Below are positions 1 through 11,192 of a stretch of DNA of 64,000 nt, in pieces. The notes under the pieces are model-generated. The model worked only from the letters and a program-made list of their open reading frames with translations, ran no database searches and was not told where the DNA came from. Source of the stretch: Tremella fuciformis. Lineage: Eukaryota; Basidiomycota; Tremellomycetes; Tremellales; Tremellaceae. The stretch's first letter is position 1; each line of letters opens with the position of its first letter. Where the stretch lies: the NCBI GenBank assembly GCA_032768795.1, contig CP136492.1, positions 372,001 to 436,000 on the forward strand, given 5' to 3'. The position numbers and the translations under genes were made by a program.

Positions 1-1922
1 CGCGCAAGGGACCAAATTCGAATTGGCGGATGACCTCGCGCGAGCGCGCCGAGCCCATGTAGCAGATGACATTGAGGTCCGGGGCCCAGGTGCGGAACTG
101 CATCTGCCACGCGGAGATGGTGGACAGTGGGACGACCACGAGGAAGGGGCCGTACTGGTGTTGCGTGTGGAAGAGGTAGGAGAGGAACGAGACGGACTGG
201 ACGGTCTTTCCAAGGCCCATCTCGTCTGCTAGGACACCATTTTCGTCCTGGCTCCAGAGGTAGGCGAGCCAGTTGAGCCCGGTCAGCTGGAAGGGTTTGA
301 GCGCACCGCCCGACTTCAGGTAAGCCGGGTCTTCTTCGATCTTGCGGTACGCTGGCCGAGCGTGGACGGCATAGTTGATCGAGCGGGCGGGGAGGGTGGT
401 TCGTGCGGATCGGGTGTGGAAGTCGTCGATGGCAGCCTGGGCGGTTGCGCGGATCTCCTCGTACTTTTCCCAGGTGCACTCGGCATATTGCAGGTCTGGG
501 GTCAGCGAAAACTCGAGGAGCGAGAGGGGAGACTCACTGGTCCACTTGCAGAAGAAGTAAGTGACTCGCACGCCGTCCTCCAACTCCTCCTTCTCATCTA
601 GAACTCTCTCCACAACCTTCCAGCTGGCCTGCAGATCCTTCAGTCGCTCCCGATCGATATCATACTGTTCCAGCTCCTCGGAGGTGGGCTTCCACACGGC
701 ATCCGGTGCTGGGTGGAGATACTGCTGCTCGATCTGCCAGACCTTTGTGATGTAATTCTCGACCTTCTTGAAGCCCTTGTAGGCTTTCAAAAAGGTATAC
801 AGCTCGTCGGTATTGTGGATGTGCGAGTAATTCTTCCACTTGATATGGTACCGGAGGTTCGTCTGGGGCTCGTCGGCGAGATCTTGGAGATGTTCCTCGT
901 CCCGCGAGTGGGAGAGCACTTGGTCGATCTCGTCGGCGCCCTCGGAGGCTGCCATCAGCGCCGAGTTCGAAGCGAGATGAACGGTCACTTACATCCCGTG
1001 GTGCCCGCCTCGCCCTGGGTGTAGTAGTACCCCTCCTCGCCCTCCTCGCTCTCGAGACCATAGTCCACCTCGGCCTCATTATAACTGACGACCTTCTTCG
1101 CTGCACCCCTGCGCCACGCCGCATCGTCAATACCAACGTCGGGCGTGCCGCGCGCACTGCCGCTGCCCGTCTGAGGCGTTTTGAAGTTTTTCTTCTTGTG
1201 CGACTTGACGGCGTAGTCCTCGTCGGACGAGGCAGAGCGCTCACGGCGCGCAGGGAAGGAAGCGAGTGCTGCTCGTCAGCGCTGCTCAGCCAGGAAGCAG
1301 AGCAGAGAGAGGGGAGACGCACGCTTCTTGAGCTTCTTGGGGACGCCCTCTCTGCGCTCCTTGACCGCTGCCGACTTTTTCTTCTTGCTCTTCGGCCGCT
1401 GGCCAAACTCGCCGTCGTTGTCATCGTCCTCGTCGTCCTCGTCGTCCATGGGGTCATCGTCGTCTTCGTCCACCTCGTCGTCGTCGTCTTCAAACTCCTC
1501 GTCGGGCTCCTCGCCCGCGGACAGAGACTAGGCGTTAGGATCTTTCAAATTCATCAGACGATACGCACTTGGTCTCGGCTGGCGCGAGGCGTGCGCTCGT
1601 CCACGTCCACATCCATCTCGTCCTCGCCCTCTGCGTCCGAGTCGCCCGACGACGTCGGATCCGTCAGCGGCTCGCTCGGCGCACGCGAGCCCAGTGCTTT
1701 GGCGCCATTGAGGCCGTTGGGTATGGGCGGCGGCTGCGGGAAAGCCGTGCTCGCCGAGCTGAGGGGGCTCGTCGTGGGGTGCAAGCCGGCGGCTGCGTAG
1801 CCGTTTGTCGGCTGCGCCTGAAGTGGGGTGGAGAGGTGATCGCCGGGGACGAGGTGCTGTGTCGGTATAGACGAGGAAGAAGAGGACGAGGGGAGGGGGT
1901 TGGACAGCGCGTGAATGTTCAT
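1..1922 (-). CDS. CHD1: Chd1-type chromatin remodeller, 5' part (gene runs off the left edge)
   Basis: ATP-dependent nucleosome remodeller acting in the nucleus; the amino half lies in the window. From the start at 1922 the protein has a Ser/Pro-rich stretch, an acidic Asp/Glu tract with a Lys-rich patch (1275-1527), then two chromodomains (about 870-560; visible segments include LRYHIKWKNYSHIHNTDELY and YAECTWEKYEEI). The start of the SNF2 ATPase follows, with motif I DEMGLGKT near 215 and the segment VVVPLSTISAWQMQF near 110. The order chromodomain-chromodomain-SNF2 is that of Chd1. At least four short introns are inferred: 1528-1568 (phase clear), one near 1290, one near 970 ending before ASEGADEIDQ, and one between the chromodomain parts near 600. 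The open frames seen on the plus strand here are shadows of the acidic tract. Family assignment is firm; exact splice sites other than the first are my reading. Confidence 0.9.
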
Positions 1923-3139
1923 GGTAGGTGGGTGGGTGTCTGAGATGAGCTCTAGAATCTAAGGTCTATGGTCTATTGTCTAGTGACAGTGATGGTGGTA
2001 CGAGAGGCGTGCTCGGTGGTCGATGGTGGGGGTGCCGTCCCCACCCCACAGCCTCCCCTCACCGCCCTCGACGTCCTCGATCCCGCCCGTCCGCTCGTGC
2101 GCGTCGTTCTCGGGGCACCCGCGGTCCCCGGGCTCCAAGGCCCCCATCACCACCCATGGTGCGCTCCGCTCGTCGGAGGGCGAGGGTGTCGGGATTCCCT
2201 TTGTCCCTCCCGGCCTTTGCCTCGTCATCGTCGGCAGCCCCAGCGCCATCATCGCCATCACCGCCCGAGCAGGCGTCACTCCTAGGTCACAGACAGGGGG
2301 AGAGGGGATGGGGGAGGAGTGAAAGGCTCACGGCTAGAAGGAGAGTGCTCACAGTGAGGCTATGCACAGACGTGTCGAGGGTGGTGAGGAGGTCGACTGA
2401 TGGTGAGGGCGTCGATGTCGACCCGGGCTGCGTGGTCGTCGATCAGGTCGGGGTGGTCACTCGACCGAGGGGTGTCTCCTGTGTGATCATGCAATGGGTT
2501 GGGGGGATGCACGACTATGATAATGAGGTAGTGGGGGTGTATGGAGCGGTGTATGTATGTATGGCGACCAAGACGTGTCTGACGATGACAAGAGGGGAAA
2601 TGATGGCCCCCAAGGTATCTCCCGCAGTCTTTCTCCCCGTGCTCGTCGTGCCCGTCCTCGTCGCTGGTTGGCTGCCGTGACCGTCGAGTATGACCGCCGT
2701 GTCGCCGTGCCGAGGGTGTCGGTGGCGTCGACGTCGGCTCTTGCGCTCTCTTCACCGTCACCCATCGAGTCAGGGTCATCGTCGTCACCCTCCCCCCTCT
2801 CCCTCTCCTCCCACGCTACCCATTACTGTTTCGTCACCATCGATGTGCCTGCCTCTGCTCTCCCGCCTCTCGCTCCCCCTCGGCTCTTCCTCGCCGCCTT
2901 TTACCCGCCCACCTCCACCTCTGCCCCTTTCCCCGACATCTCACCACGCGGCATTGATCCCGACATTATGCATAGCACAGACTGGACGCGTCTCTTTTCT
3001 TTCTCGCTCCTTTCAACAGCTCAGACGAGCACCATGAAAAGGTCGTACTAGGCCCTCCCTTGACCGCTCACCCTCCCATCTAACACCACCACACCTCAAG
3101 AGCCGCCCCCATGACGTCCATAGAGGCAGTGCCCCCGCC
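1923..3139. other. Long intergenic region between divergent genes
   Basis: About 1.2 kb separates CHD1 (minus) from the glycosyltransferase gene (plus). It is low in complexity, with CA/TC-rich tracts and alternating GTG/CCC blocks that give several long but unconvincing frames on both strands. Just before the downstream gene (2740-3060) the plus strand is strongly pyrimidine-rich, as is common in fungal promoters. It probably holds both promoters. No conserved protein segment or RNA gene was seen. Confidence 0.5.
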
Positions 3140-4314
3140 ATGTCCCGTCGCACACCCGCCAAGCTGGCCTTGGTCGTGCTCGCGTCGCTGTGCACCTTTG
3201 CCGTCCTCCTCGCCATACCCCACTTGACCTACCAGGCGTCCGTGCTAGCGTTCAGCAGCACCGACGCCTCGGTCCCAGCGGCCCTCTCGCTGACCGACCG
3301 CCTCAACAGGGTGTACCGCACCCTCCAGAGCCGCCTCAACACCCTGCACCGCCATCAGAGTCAAGCGCACGCCCAAGATCAAGTGAACAGTGGGGCAGCC
3401 TCGCAAGTGCTCATCGTCCAACATGTCAAGGACCCCGACGACCCGCTGCACATGGCCAGCGTGGCCACGCACCGCCTGTACGCCAGTCTACACGGGTACC
3501 GCTACGCCGCCGACGACCAGATGTACGTACATGGCAACGCCAAAGCGGAGAGCATGAACAAGGTATGGAGCGTCGTGGATATCATGGAGCGAGAGCTAGC
3601 GTCCCCGCAACCCGCAGAGTGGATCATGTACGTCGGCCCCACACACTCGCACCCCATCAGACACTGACACTGACACTTTGTAGGGTGACAGACGCCGACA
3701 CGCTCGTCACCTCGCCCCTAACACCGCTGCTCCCCCTGCTCCCGCCCTCCTCGTTACGCCCCCAGCCGCTCATCCTCGGTGCGCAGGACCATAATGGCCT
3801 CAACGCCGGTGTGATCTTCTACCGCCCCCACCCGCTCACGCTGTCATTCCTCCGCGGGCTCATTGCCGCTGCGGCGACGTACGACAACACGACGGCCGCC
3901 TGGGCGCCGAGCGACCAGTACCTCCTCTCCCTGGGCCTCATGGAGGACCACGAGATACAGGAGCATTTCTACGAGTACCCGCGATTGTGGTTCAACGCCT
4001 ACTTTTTGGGCGATAGAGAGGTGGAGGAGGCCATGGTGCAGGTGCATCTGGTGAATCAGCTCAAGCTGGGCGGCTTCAGGCCGGCCATCGAGGCGAATGC
4101 GGACGCGGCCGAGGCGGCTTCTCCAGGGAGCGTGAGCGAGAGCGGTGAGGGCGGACAGGGTATAGGTGGGGAAGGAGGGTCTGGAGCGTGGCTCGACGAA
4201 GAGGTCGTAGAAGGCGACGCAGAGAGGCTGTTCGAGATTGCCACGGAGGCAGGGACGGGCTGGTGGGCGACAGCAAGGCCGGGGATAGACAACATGCGCT
4301 TCTTGCTGGATTAG
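3140..4314 (+). CDS. Golgi glycosyltransferase, GT34 (Gma12/Mnn10)-like
   Basis: Predicted type II Golgi membrane glycosyltransferase of 372 residues. Exons 3140-3627 and 3684-4314 are joined across a 56-nt intron with a GTACGT donor. Residues 8-30 are a single hydrophobic signal anchor after MSRRTPAK. The catalytic domain follows: VLIVQHVKD, the pattern HRLYASLHGYRY, a W near the splice site, and the metal-binding DxD in WIMVTDADT, which only forms after splicing. GLNAGVIFYRP and HLVNQLK are further matches to the nucleotide-sugar transferase fold of GT34 enzymes, which add galactose or mannose to glycans. The tail is Gly/Glu-rich. The donor sugar and acceptor cannot be told from the sequence. 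The neighbour COG2 also serves the Golgi, but adjacency in fungi is weak evidence. Confidence 0.75.
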
Positions 4315-4473
4315 CATGTAGCATGTATCGTCTTTCAGGCACGGTCCTCCACGCGAATGCACCTCCAACTGTCCCAGACTGCTCTCTTGTTACTTTGACC
4401 ACTGCTTCTCACAAACTACGAAACAGCATGAGATAGCCCGCTTCATACGCCCTCGAGTCTGCACCCCTCCGAG

Positions 4474-6982
4474 ATGTCGCTCGAGCCGCCCGAGGTGGCC
4501 GGAAGGGCATCCACATCCTCCTCCAACGGCAAATCGCTCGACCTGCCCTCCCTCCAGCCTCTATCGCACGACCACCCCCTCCTCACTGCCGAAACGTTTG
4601 ACGCGGACCAGTTTCTGCTCTCGAGGGTGTATATACCGCTCGAGGAGCTGCGCGGGGAGCTGAGGGAGTACCTCGGTGGGTCAGACCCCCACCCAAAGAC
4701 CCCCCCCCCCCCCCCCACTTCAACCACCTCTCATCACATCCCCGTCCTACGCCCTACGTCCTGGCTTGCTTTCTTCAGATTGGAGGTGGCGTTGCCTAGT
4801 GCTGACTGTAGGCGTCCTGCGCGAAGAGCTGGTGCAGCTCATCAATGACGACTATGAAGAGTTCATTTCCCTCGGCACCGGTTTGCGCGGGGAGAATGAG
4901 CGTCTGCGCAGGCTGCAGGGCCCGCTCGCCGGCCTGCGCACAGAGATCGAGGTGGGTCCATCTCTCCTCGTCCGACCGTCCGACGGGTGTTCAGACCTAG
5001 CCTGAAGATGGGGAAAGCTGATGTGCAGGGAGTACGTGACGTCCTGGCGCGCCACCAGACGGCGGTGCAGTCAAAGCTGGACGAGCGCGCCGCGCTGAGG
5101 GAAGAGCGCGCCCTGCTCGACCTCCTCCAGCGCCTATTCGAGACGCTCGCGCGGGCCGAGAAGCTCCTCGGGACCGCCGGCGGTTCAGTGGTAGGGGGAG
5201 AGGAGGAGGACCGGTCCAAGCTCGTGGCGAGGGTCGCGGGCGAGTATACCCAGCTGGTGTATCTCTCGAACAAGGCCTCGACGGAGGGCTGCAAGATTGT
5301 CGGCGCGGTGCAGCCTGTGAGCCCGGCGCTGAAGCAATTCAAAGAAGAGCTGAGAAGGTAGAGGATCGACGCCATCCGCGCCTCCCTCTCCGCCTCCCTC
5401 TCCTCCATCCTCCTCGCGCACCTCGGCGACCCCAAGCCCCTCCGACAGACACTCAAAACGTACATCCTCATCCGCGGTCAGGCAGAGGCGGCCCAAGTCC
5501 TCCGCGCGCACCTGCGCGCCATGTGCGCCGACGCCATCGTCGCCTCCGCCCTCAACCCCGCGTCGCCCCTCGTCCCCCAGACCCCCGCCACGCCGCTCGT
5601 CCTCCGGAATCCGTTCGACCCCGCCCCGCGCCTAGGCGGCCACACGCCCCTTGCCCAGCTGTACAACAGGGTCTTGGTGCATGTCGCGGGATACCAGCCG
5701 CTCATGAGCGCCAGCGACGAGCTGAGCGATAGCAATGGCGAGGATGCGTTTGGGTTCTTTGAGGATGTTGTGTGGCCAGAGGTGGCTTCGGCTGTTAGTG
5801 AGAATCTTGGTAGTGTCATTTTTGCCGCGGGCCGCCCGGACGAGCTGCACAAGGTTCCTACTTTTTCTGACATGGGGGTGTTGCTGACATGCAGCACTAT
5901 ACCACGACGTACGAATTCATCCACCTCCTGGAGACGCTCGCGCCCTCCACCAGTGCCGTCCTTGCCATGCGCTCCTCCCCGTCTTACGGCGCGTTCGAGC
6001 GCCGGTGGCAGCTGCCTGTATATTTCCAGCTGCGGTGGAAGGAGATTGTCAACGCGTTCGAGGCTGCCCTCAGCGCGCCTTCGTCGAGCAAGCCCGACAT
6101 GGCAAAGAGCCAAGATGGCTGGGTGCTGCCCCAGAGCGGGGCTGCGTGGCGCGCGTTCGAGAGCTGCTGGGATGAAGACATCTTCTTGCCTGAACTCGCG
6201 AGCCGCTTTTGGCGCCTCGCACTCCAGGTCGTCTCGCGCTACGGCGCGTGGGTCAAGGCTTCGCTCGATGCGTATCCTACTTCAGACGAGGACACCGTGT
6301 CGGAAGATGCGGCCCTGCGTCTGGCGTCGGCGGGCATGATGGACTTTGACGCGTTCATGGCCAAGTCGCAGGAGGTCGAGCTACTGCATGACATGGAGAT
6401 ACAGAGTGGGCCACCCCTCAAGTAAGAGTAGTCAGGCGCTCATGTCTAGATCAACTCCACCTCCCGTCCCTCGACCTCGAGTCTCGTATCCTGTCCATCC
6501 TCACGCGGCGATCGTCCGAGCCGCTCAAACTCGTGCGCTCCGTCGCCTCGCAATTCCGAGCGGCGCCAACACCCTCGTCGTCCAAGTCTCCCATCCAGCC
6601 CTCGCACTTCGTCCCCCTCATCCTCAAACCCGTCCGAGACCTATTCGCCCTCCGCCCCGCGCTCAAAGCGAAATATGGCCCCGCGTGGTCCGCCCAGGTA
6701 GTAGACAACGTCTGCTCCAACTACGCCGGCCTCCTCGCTAGTGTGCGCAAGACGGAAGATCTCCTGCGGCGACATCGGAAGAGCAAGAAGACGGGATTTA
6801 GCCTCTTTGGCGGTGGGGCCGCGGCCAAGGAAGGCGAGGGCGAGGATGAAGAGCGGTTCGTCAAGCAGATGTGGGTCGACATTGAGAAGTTGAAGTTGGA
6901 GGCGGAGGAATTGGGCGTGGTGGTGGATGATCTGGCGGGATGGCGGGAGTTGAAAGAGGTGGTGGAGAGGCCGGCGGAGTGA
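4474..6982 (+). CDS. COG2: Conserved oligomeric Golgi complex subunit 2
   Basis: Subunit of the COG tethering complex for retrograde vesicle traffic in the Golgi. The model has six exons: 4474-4675, 4812-4951, 5029-5316, 5362-5853, 5895-6405 and 6450-6982, giving 721 residues with all phases consistent. The N-terminal COG2 signature is visible (FDADQFLLSRVYIPLEELR, then LREELVQLINDDYEEFISL), a coiled region follows, and the C-terminal domain ends with FVKQMWVDIEKLKLEAEELG. An apparent in-frame TAG at 5359-5361 lies in a 45-nt phase-0 intron (5317-5361, GTGAGC donor), so the gene is not broken there. The intron at 6406-6449 likewise removes a TAA. The first intron (136 nt) holds a C17 run at 4700-4716. 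Start chosen at the first ATG before the conserved block. Confidence 0.88.
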
Positions 6983-7510
6983 CGAGGGCGTAGATGAGGA
7001 GTGTGCATGGTTATTTATTGTACCGCTCCTGATGAAAGTCCTTATTGACGCCCGTGTCCTGCAGCATAAGCCACTCTCTTTGACGAGCATGATTCAGCCG
7101 CCCTTGTCAGCGGTGGATGATAAAGTGATAAAGTGTCGCCTCAAGGTCATTCCCTTGCACCTACCTTGGCTCAGGCCGAGCTGCAGCGCTGGTGACATCT
7201 GGTCAAAAGAAGTTACTACCTGTCTGCAACACCGATTTCGCAGCCAGGATAGGAAAACGATAACAGCACCAGACGATCTGCTTGCATGTGCGACGAGCAC
7301 AACCCAAAGACATCTGGGTAGACCCGATATATGGCCAGCTTCCAGGTCGTTGTGAAGCTTCTCAGAAGCAGGTAGCCCTCTGTATGAGCGATGCATAAGT
7401 GCACAATAGACTACCTCAGCTAACTCCGGGGCGTTAAAAGGACCCTCGCCAAGGACTTTCTTTGGCAGCTGTGCGATAGCGCAGCGGTACAGGACTTGCA
7501 TTTTCTTATC
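6983..7510. other. Intergenic, no gene seen
   Basis: This is the 3' flank of COG2 and the 3' flank of the convergent small gene. Short frames exist on both strands but show no conserved pattern. Nothing else was recognised. Confidence 0.4.
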
Positions 7511-7755
7511 CTATCTCTTGCGTGGCTTGAGATCGCGCAGCTCGATGTTGTTTCCAGAGGAGGGGTCGGAGTCTGGGTCGTCTGCTGGGATAGAGGGCGA
7601 GAAGGCCGGGTCGGGGATGAGGGACAGTGCAATGCCGAGGAGGAAGATGATCAGGCTGAGCCCGAGCCCGGCAGCGATGACGTCTGGCGGTGAGTGATGC
7701 CTCACGATTCGAACATAACATGCCAAGGGGCCTACTTACTAGACAGAGCGGTCAT
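7511..7755 (-). CDS. Small single-pass membrane protein (62 aa)
   Basis: A two-exon model is proposed. A 16-nt first exon (7755-7740) encodes MTALS, a 56-nt intron with a GTAAGT donor follows (7739-7684), and the second exon is 7683-7511. The product has a strong hydrophobic helix right after the start (VIAAGLGLSLIIFLLGIALS), then a Pro/Asp/Ser-rich tail ending in a basic PRKR. It looks like a tail-exposed membrane microprotein. A single-exon reading starting at 7726 also exists, but its extra N-terminus is intron-like. The family was not recognised. Position between COG2 and the family A array gives no functional clue. Confidence 0.5.
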
Positions 7756-7908
7756 GGGCACTGGGCAATGTACCGCACGGTACAGTATGTGCGATGTCGC
7801 AGAAAGAACAACTCAAATACATGTGCAAGTCCCCTTTGGGCAGACCTATAAGCTGGAGGTTTCACAAAGGGTCGGTGGTCAAAGGAGTGTGCCGTGCGCG
7901 GCGGGCAT

Positions 7909-8512
7909 TCACTGATCTGCCCTCGTATACGACGGGGCCCAGGGTTGCCCTGGGGACTCGTCGACGAACGAGACCACGAAACACCTCAGCTCGCTCGTTC
8001 TGGTCATATACGCCTCTTGCAGTGTTGTGCTCAATTGATGAACATCCGTACGCAAGAGATCCACAAAGTGGTCCAGCAGCGTCCTGCGCGCCGAGAGCAT
8101 GCGCGATTGAGCGGCGGCCGCTGTCGATGGGGAGCAGGTCATTTCGTGGTACGCGCTGAGAAACGTCGACATCATGCTCCGAGGCTCCTCCTGGTCCAGC
8201 ATCGTCCTGGAGCGCGCGTCCACGAACTTCACTGCGTGCTGCTGGACAAATTGCGTGAGGAGGCTGTTGTTCGGCCCCTCGCCCGCCTCGGGGTTGGTGA
8301 ACGTGTCCCAGCCCGTTATCCGGGGGTACCCCGCTTTGGAGCCCAGACCCCACGTAGGGCCTGACGCCGATCATGAAGCTGTGCTGGGGAACGAGCGCAA
8401 GAAAGTCGGCGGACCGGGCCGTGGCGTCTACGGAAGCAGTGAGGGGCACCGTCCAGCTCTCGTCCTCTGCTTGTTGGGATGGCCAGGATTCGTTTGGCAC
8501 GGGAGGGTCCAT
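7909..8512 (-). pseudogene. Family A copy 1, frameshifted
   Basis: Member of the tandem family A described for the next entries. The N-terminal part (8512 to about 8310) reads MDPPVPNESWPS through HSFMIGVRPYV, the family's beta-strand signature. The rest (about 8317 to 7909) reads in the next frame from RITGWDTFTNPEAG through SLLTQFVQQHAVKF to CFVVSFVDES. The break falls at a GGGG run near 8316-8325: one extra G would account for it. No GT-AG or GC-AG intron fits the phases. The copy is either a recent pseudogene or carries a sequencing error. Otherwise it matches its neighbours in length. Confidence 0.65.
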
Positions 8513-9172
8513 GGTGTGTTGTGTAAGATGAAAGAAAAGACTGGTTCGACTTGTAGATGAGCTGTGTCCTCGGAGTGCTCACGTGTCAAGCGTGAGTAGG
8601 TCAGATAGCGGAGTACCGTCAATGTGGGAGACTGTCGGAGTGCTGCCAGAAACAATGGACGAGGGATGTCTGGGAGCGCGTTGTTGCAGGTGGCCGGGAC
8701 GAGGGCGGTGTGCATCGCCGTGTCAAAACGGGGGTTTCGTCTGTCACGACCAAAGTAACGGGTCTCTGGTAACAACTGACCAAAAGGTACAATACTCGCA
8801 GATCGACCGCTTGATCTCGAGTCCCGTTATAACCTAGTCGGCGTGGTTCTGACAGTTTCGTGTGGTTATTCCACGATAGACACTTGGGAGCTACATTTCT
8901 TGGGCGAGGTTTGCTTGTTTGGAGCTCGGTCACTTCGATGTCGTTTGAAGGTCACGACCGCAACGACCGCTGCCTTGCGAGTCTCCGTCTGTACTGTTTG
9001 CGGACAGCTTCTCTAGATACTGAATCACCAGAAAGGCTGTCATTGGTTCTTTCACTGCACACGAGGAAATTCAACTGGCATGCCGTACATTACGAGGTAC
9101 CACAGATGCGCTGAGCACGGATGATTAAAGGTATTGAAGAGAGGAGAGGAGAGGCAGGCGCACCCTTCCAGC
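8513..9172. other. Intergenic spacer in family A array
   Basis: Spacer of 660 bp between copies 1 and 2. Presumably it holds the promoter of copy 1. No additional conserved coding segment was seen. Confidence 0.35.
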
Positions 9173-9910
9173 TCACTGGCGAGAAGGAAGGGTGGACCCC
9201 CTTTGCAACGTGGGGTCGTCGGCAAAGCTCACCGTAATGGCCGTCGCCTCACCCGTGCGCCCTAAGTACTCATTCTGCACGTATTCCCCCAGCACGCCAG
9301 TCTCCGCATTCAAGGCGCTCACGACACTCACCATGAGTTTCTGGCGGGCCTTCTTCAAGTCGAATTCATCGGCCTCGGCGAGTAGCTTCCCGCTCTCCGT
9401 GGGTTCCGTCATTCCCCTGCTCGAGGTGTACCTGTCGAACGCATTGACATACTCGGCAACAACGCTTAGGTGAGCGTCTCCGCGCGGTGTTCTCCCCAGG
9501 CACTCGGTCAAATAGGCGTTGGTGTACTCGATGACGAGTTGCGTGAGCAAGGGGTCCTCGTGAGGGTCTGCTGGCTCGACGTAAACGCCCCAACCATCCA
9601 GGCTAGAGGTGGACATCCCAACCGTCACATGGGGCTGGGGGAGGGCTGTGAAGCCGTGGACGGGGACAATCGCGGAGACGTTCGACCATGTCCAGTCTAT
9701 ATCGGCAAGTTGGGTGATTGCCGTCCACGTTCCCGTTTGAGACGGCTGCTTTGGGTCATTGGGCGCGGTTGGGTTCATAGTGCGGTAGTGGTGGATCAGC
9801 GTATCAGTGGGTGATTCGAGGTGATGGCTGGGCGAGCACGTGAGATGATCAGGTGCGGGGTTGGAATAGCCTAGCGGATTGATCGTAGACGTGGGAGCGG
9901 CAAGAGACAA
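9173..9910 (-). CDS. Family A copy 2, unknown intronless protein
   Basis: Single-exon gene of up to 245 residues; an internal ATG at 9778 (MNPTAPNDPKQ) is an alternative start and gives a length closer to its relatives. No known domain was recognised. The common plan of family A is visible: a Ser/Thr/Pro-rich disordered N-terminus, a short beta-like stretch ending in a conserved Trp (here LDGWGVYVEP), the motif DPLLTQLVIEYTNAYLTECL, an Ala/Glu-rich helical part with paired Tyr, then LNAETGVLGEYVQNEYLGRT and a final strand ITVSFADD. It is most similar to copy 3 (both share TECLGRT or QECLGRT and the YLxxTGxAT tail). No signal peptide or membrane helix. Function unknown. Confidence 0.7.
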   Translation of the reverse strand: MSLAAPTSTINPLGYSNPAPDHLTCSPSHHLESPTDTLIHHYRTMNPTAPNDPKQPSQTGTWTAITQLADIDWTWSNVSAIVPVHGFTALPQPHVTVGMSTSSLDGWGVYVEPADPHEDPLLTQLVIEYTNAYLTECLGRTPRGDAHLSVVAEYVNAFDRYTSSRGMTEPTESGKLLAEADEFDLKKARQKLMVSVVSALNAETGVLGEYVQNEYLGRTGEATAITVSFADDPTLQRGSTLPSRQ

Positions 9911-10118
9911 AGGAAGCGGGAATTTGGGACCGCATTGTTACTGGTGGTCGAAGGTCGAGCGTCTGGGGGAACAGACCGTTTTTGGGTGGACGAGGTACCT
10001 AGGTAGCACGGGCGGTTTCCTCATTGTACATACAGTGCATCACATATGTTGGCGTCGCGGACAGGCGATACTGTATGGTATGGCACGTACAAGCAGTGCT
10101 CTTGCGTGGAGTGTGGCT

Positions 10119-10793
10119 TCACGGCTCCTGCGGCTCCTGGACAACCAGGTCTTCGAGGAGACTCACGGTCACGCAAGTCGCCTTGCCCGTCTGGGACAGA
10201 TATGCGTGTTCCACTTTCTCTCGCAACACCAAAGACTCCGCAGAGAGGGCGTTCACGGCAATCGCCATCAGGCTCCGGCGAGCCGAAAAGAAGCGATGTG
10301 CGACATCGGCAGCGCTGCGACACTGCTCGCTCTGTATTTTACACAATGTGCCGGTCTCCCAGTCCTGAAACCCATGCGCAACGCTCGACGCCGCGGCCGT
10401 GCTGTTTGAGGGCGCCGGGCCCCTTCGGGGCCAGACATACTGGTCGTACGCATCGATATACTCCGTGATGGGCTCTTCGTAAGCAGCCTGGCGCAGCGTC
10501 CTCCCTAAGCACTCCTGGACATATGTGTCGGCGTGCTGGCTCACGAGTGTTTGAAGCAAGGGGTCTTGGCCAGGCTCTTCTTCATCGACGGTGAGGTTCC
10601 AGCCTTTCATGGTTGCTTTAGCGCCTCGAAAATAAACAAAAGGCCGGACACTGATCGTGAAGTCGCGTATGGTGGCGTTCATGGGTACGAGAGAGGCGGT
10701 CGGCTGGATCGTTGCTTCACCGTGAGTCTTTGTGTTTCCTGCCGAAGTTTCCGATTGGTACCAAGGAAGCTGCCTTGACTTCCGTGAGTCCAT
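10119..10793 (-). CDS. Family A copy 3, unknown intronless protein
   Basis: Single exon, 224 residues. It shows the family plan: polar N-terminus, strand FTISVRPFVYF, Trp in MKGWNLTVDE, then DPLLQTLVSQHADTYVQECL, ITEYIDAYDQYVWP, a long helical section (FFSARRSLMAIAVNALSAES) and REKVEHAYLSQTGKATCVTV. Closest to copy 2, which suggests one was made from the other by tandem duplication. The middle insert (Ser/Ala-rich, after PRRGPAPSNS) is longer than in the other copies. Function not known. Confidence 0.7.
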   Translation of the reverse strand: MDSRKSRQLPWYQSETSAGNTKTHGEATIQPTASLVPMNATIRDFTISVRPFVYFRGAKATMKGWNLTVDEEEPGQDPLLQTLVSQHADTYVQECLGRTLRQAAYEEPITEYIDAYDQYVWPRRGPAPSNSTAAASSVAHGFQDWETGTLCKIQSEQCRSAADVAHRFFSARRSLMAIAVNALSAESLVLREKVEHAYLSQTGKATCVTVSLLEDLVVQEPQEP

Positions 10794-11192
10794 GACGGGC
10801 CAGTGATGGAAGTATGGATCGATCAGCGCAGTTGAGTGAGGAAGTGGGCGGGGGAACTCTGGGGAAGTGATGTGCGATCGTGTGAAGCTAGGTGCGGCAC
10901 TCGAATCGCTAGGCGGACTTGTCTCGGACGTGTGAGCGGCTCCTAGTCCAGTGAAACAAAGGAGGGCGCTTCTGGAAACGTTTCAGAGACTAAGGAGGTA
11001 CTTCTTCACAAGTGGCTAGAGTCCCCAAAAGTGGTCCGTGCGTGCGGCGGTCACCTTTCAGTGATAGTCGGAGCCTCGTGACGAAGCTCGAGACTAGTGA
11101 TGTCCCCAGACAGAGCGAGGTCGTCCCACGAGATGGCCGTACAGTACGATAGAATTTCATGGGAAGGACATTATAGACGCCCCGCCAGTTTC
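10794..11192. other. Intergenic spacer in family A array
   Basis: Spacer of about 400 bp between copies 3 and 4 holding the likely promoter of copy 3. No other feature seen. Confidence 0.35.

Noticed and set aside
660..1943. Long frames on both strands across the acidic tract of CHD1
   Set aside because: They are shadows of a low-complexity Asp/Glu/Lys coding region; only one frame carries chromodomain sequence.
1968..3051. Open frames of 100-230 codons upstream of the glycosyltransferase gene
   Set aside because: They are made of CA/TC-rich low-complexity DNA with no conserved pattern and overlap each other in several frames.
5359..5361. In-frame stop in COG2 suggesting a pseudogene
   Set aside because: A phase-0 GT-AG intron (5317-5361) removes it and restores the conserved reading.
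7700..7725. GTTCGAATC resembling a tRNA B box
   Set aside because: No matching A box, acceptor stem or cloverleaf around it; it lies in a short intron.
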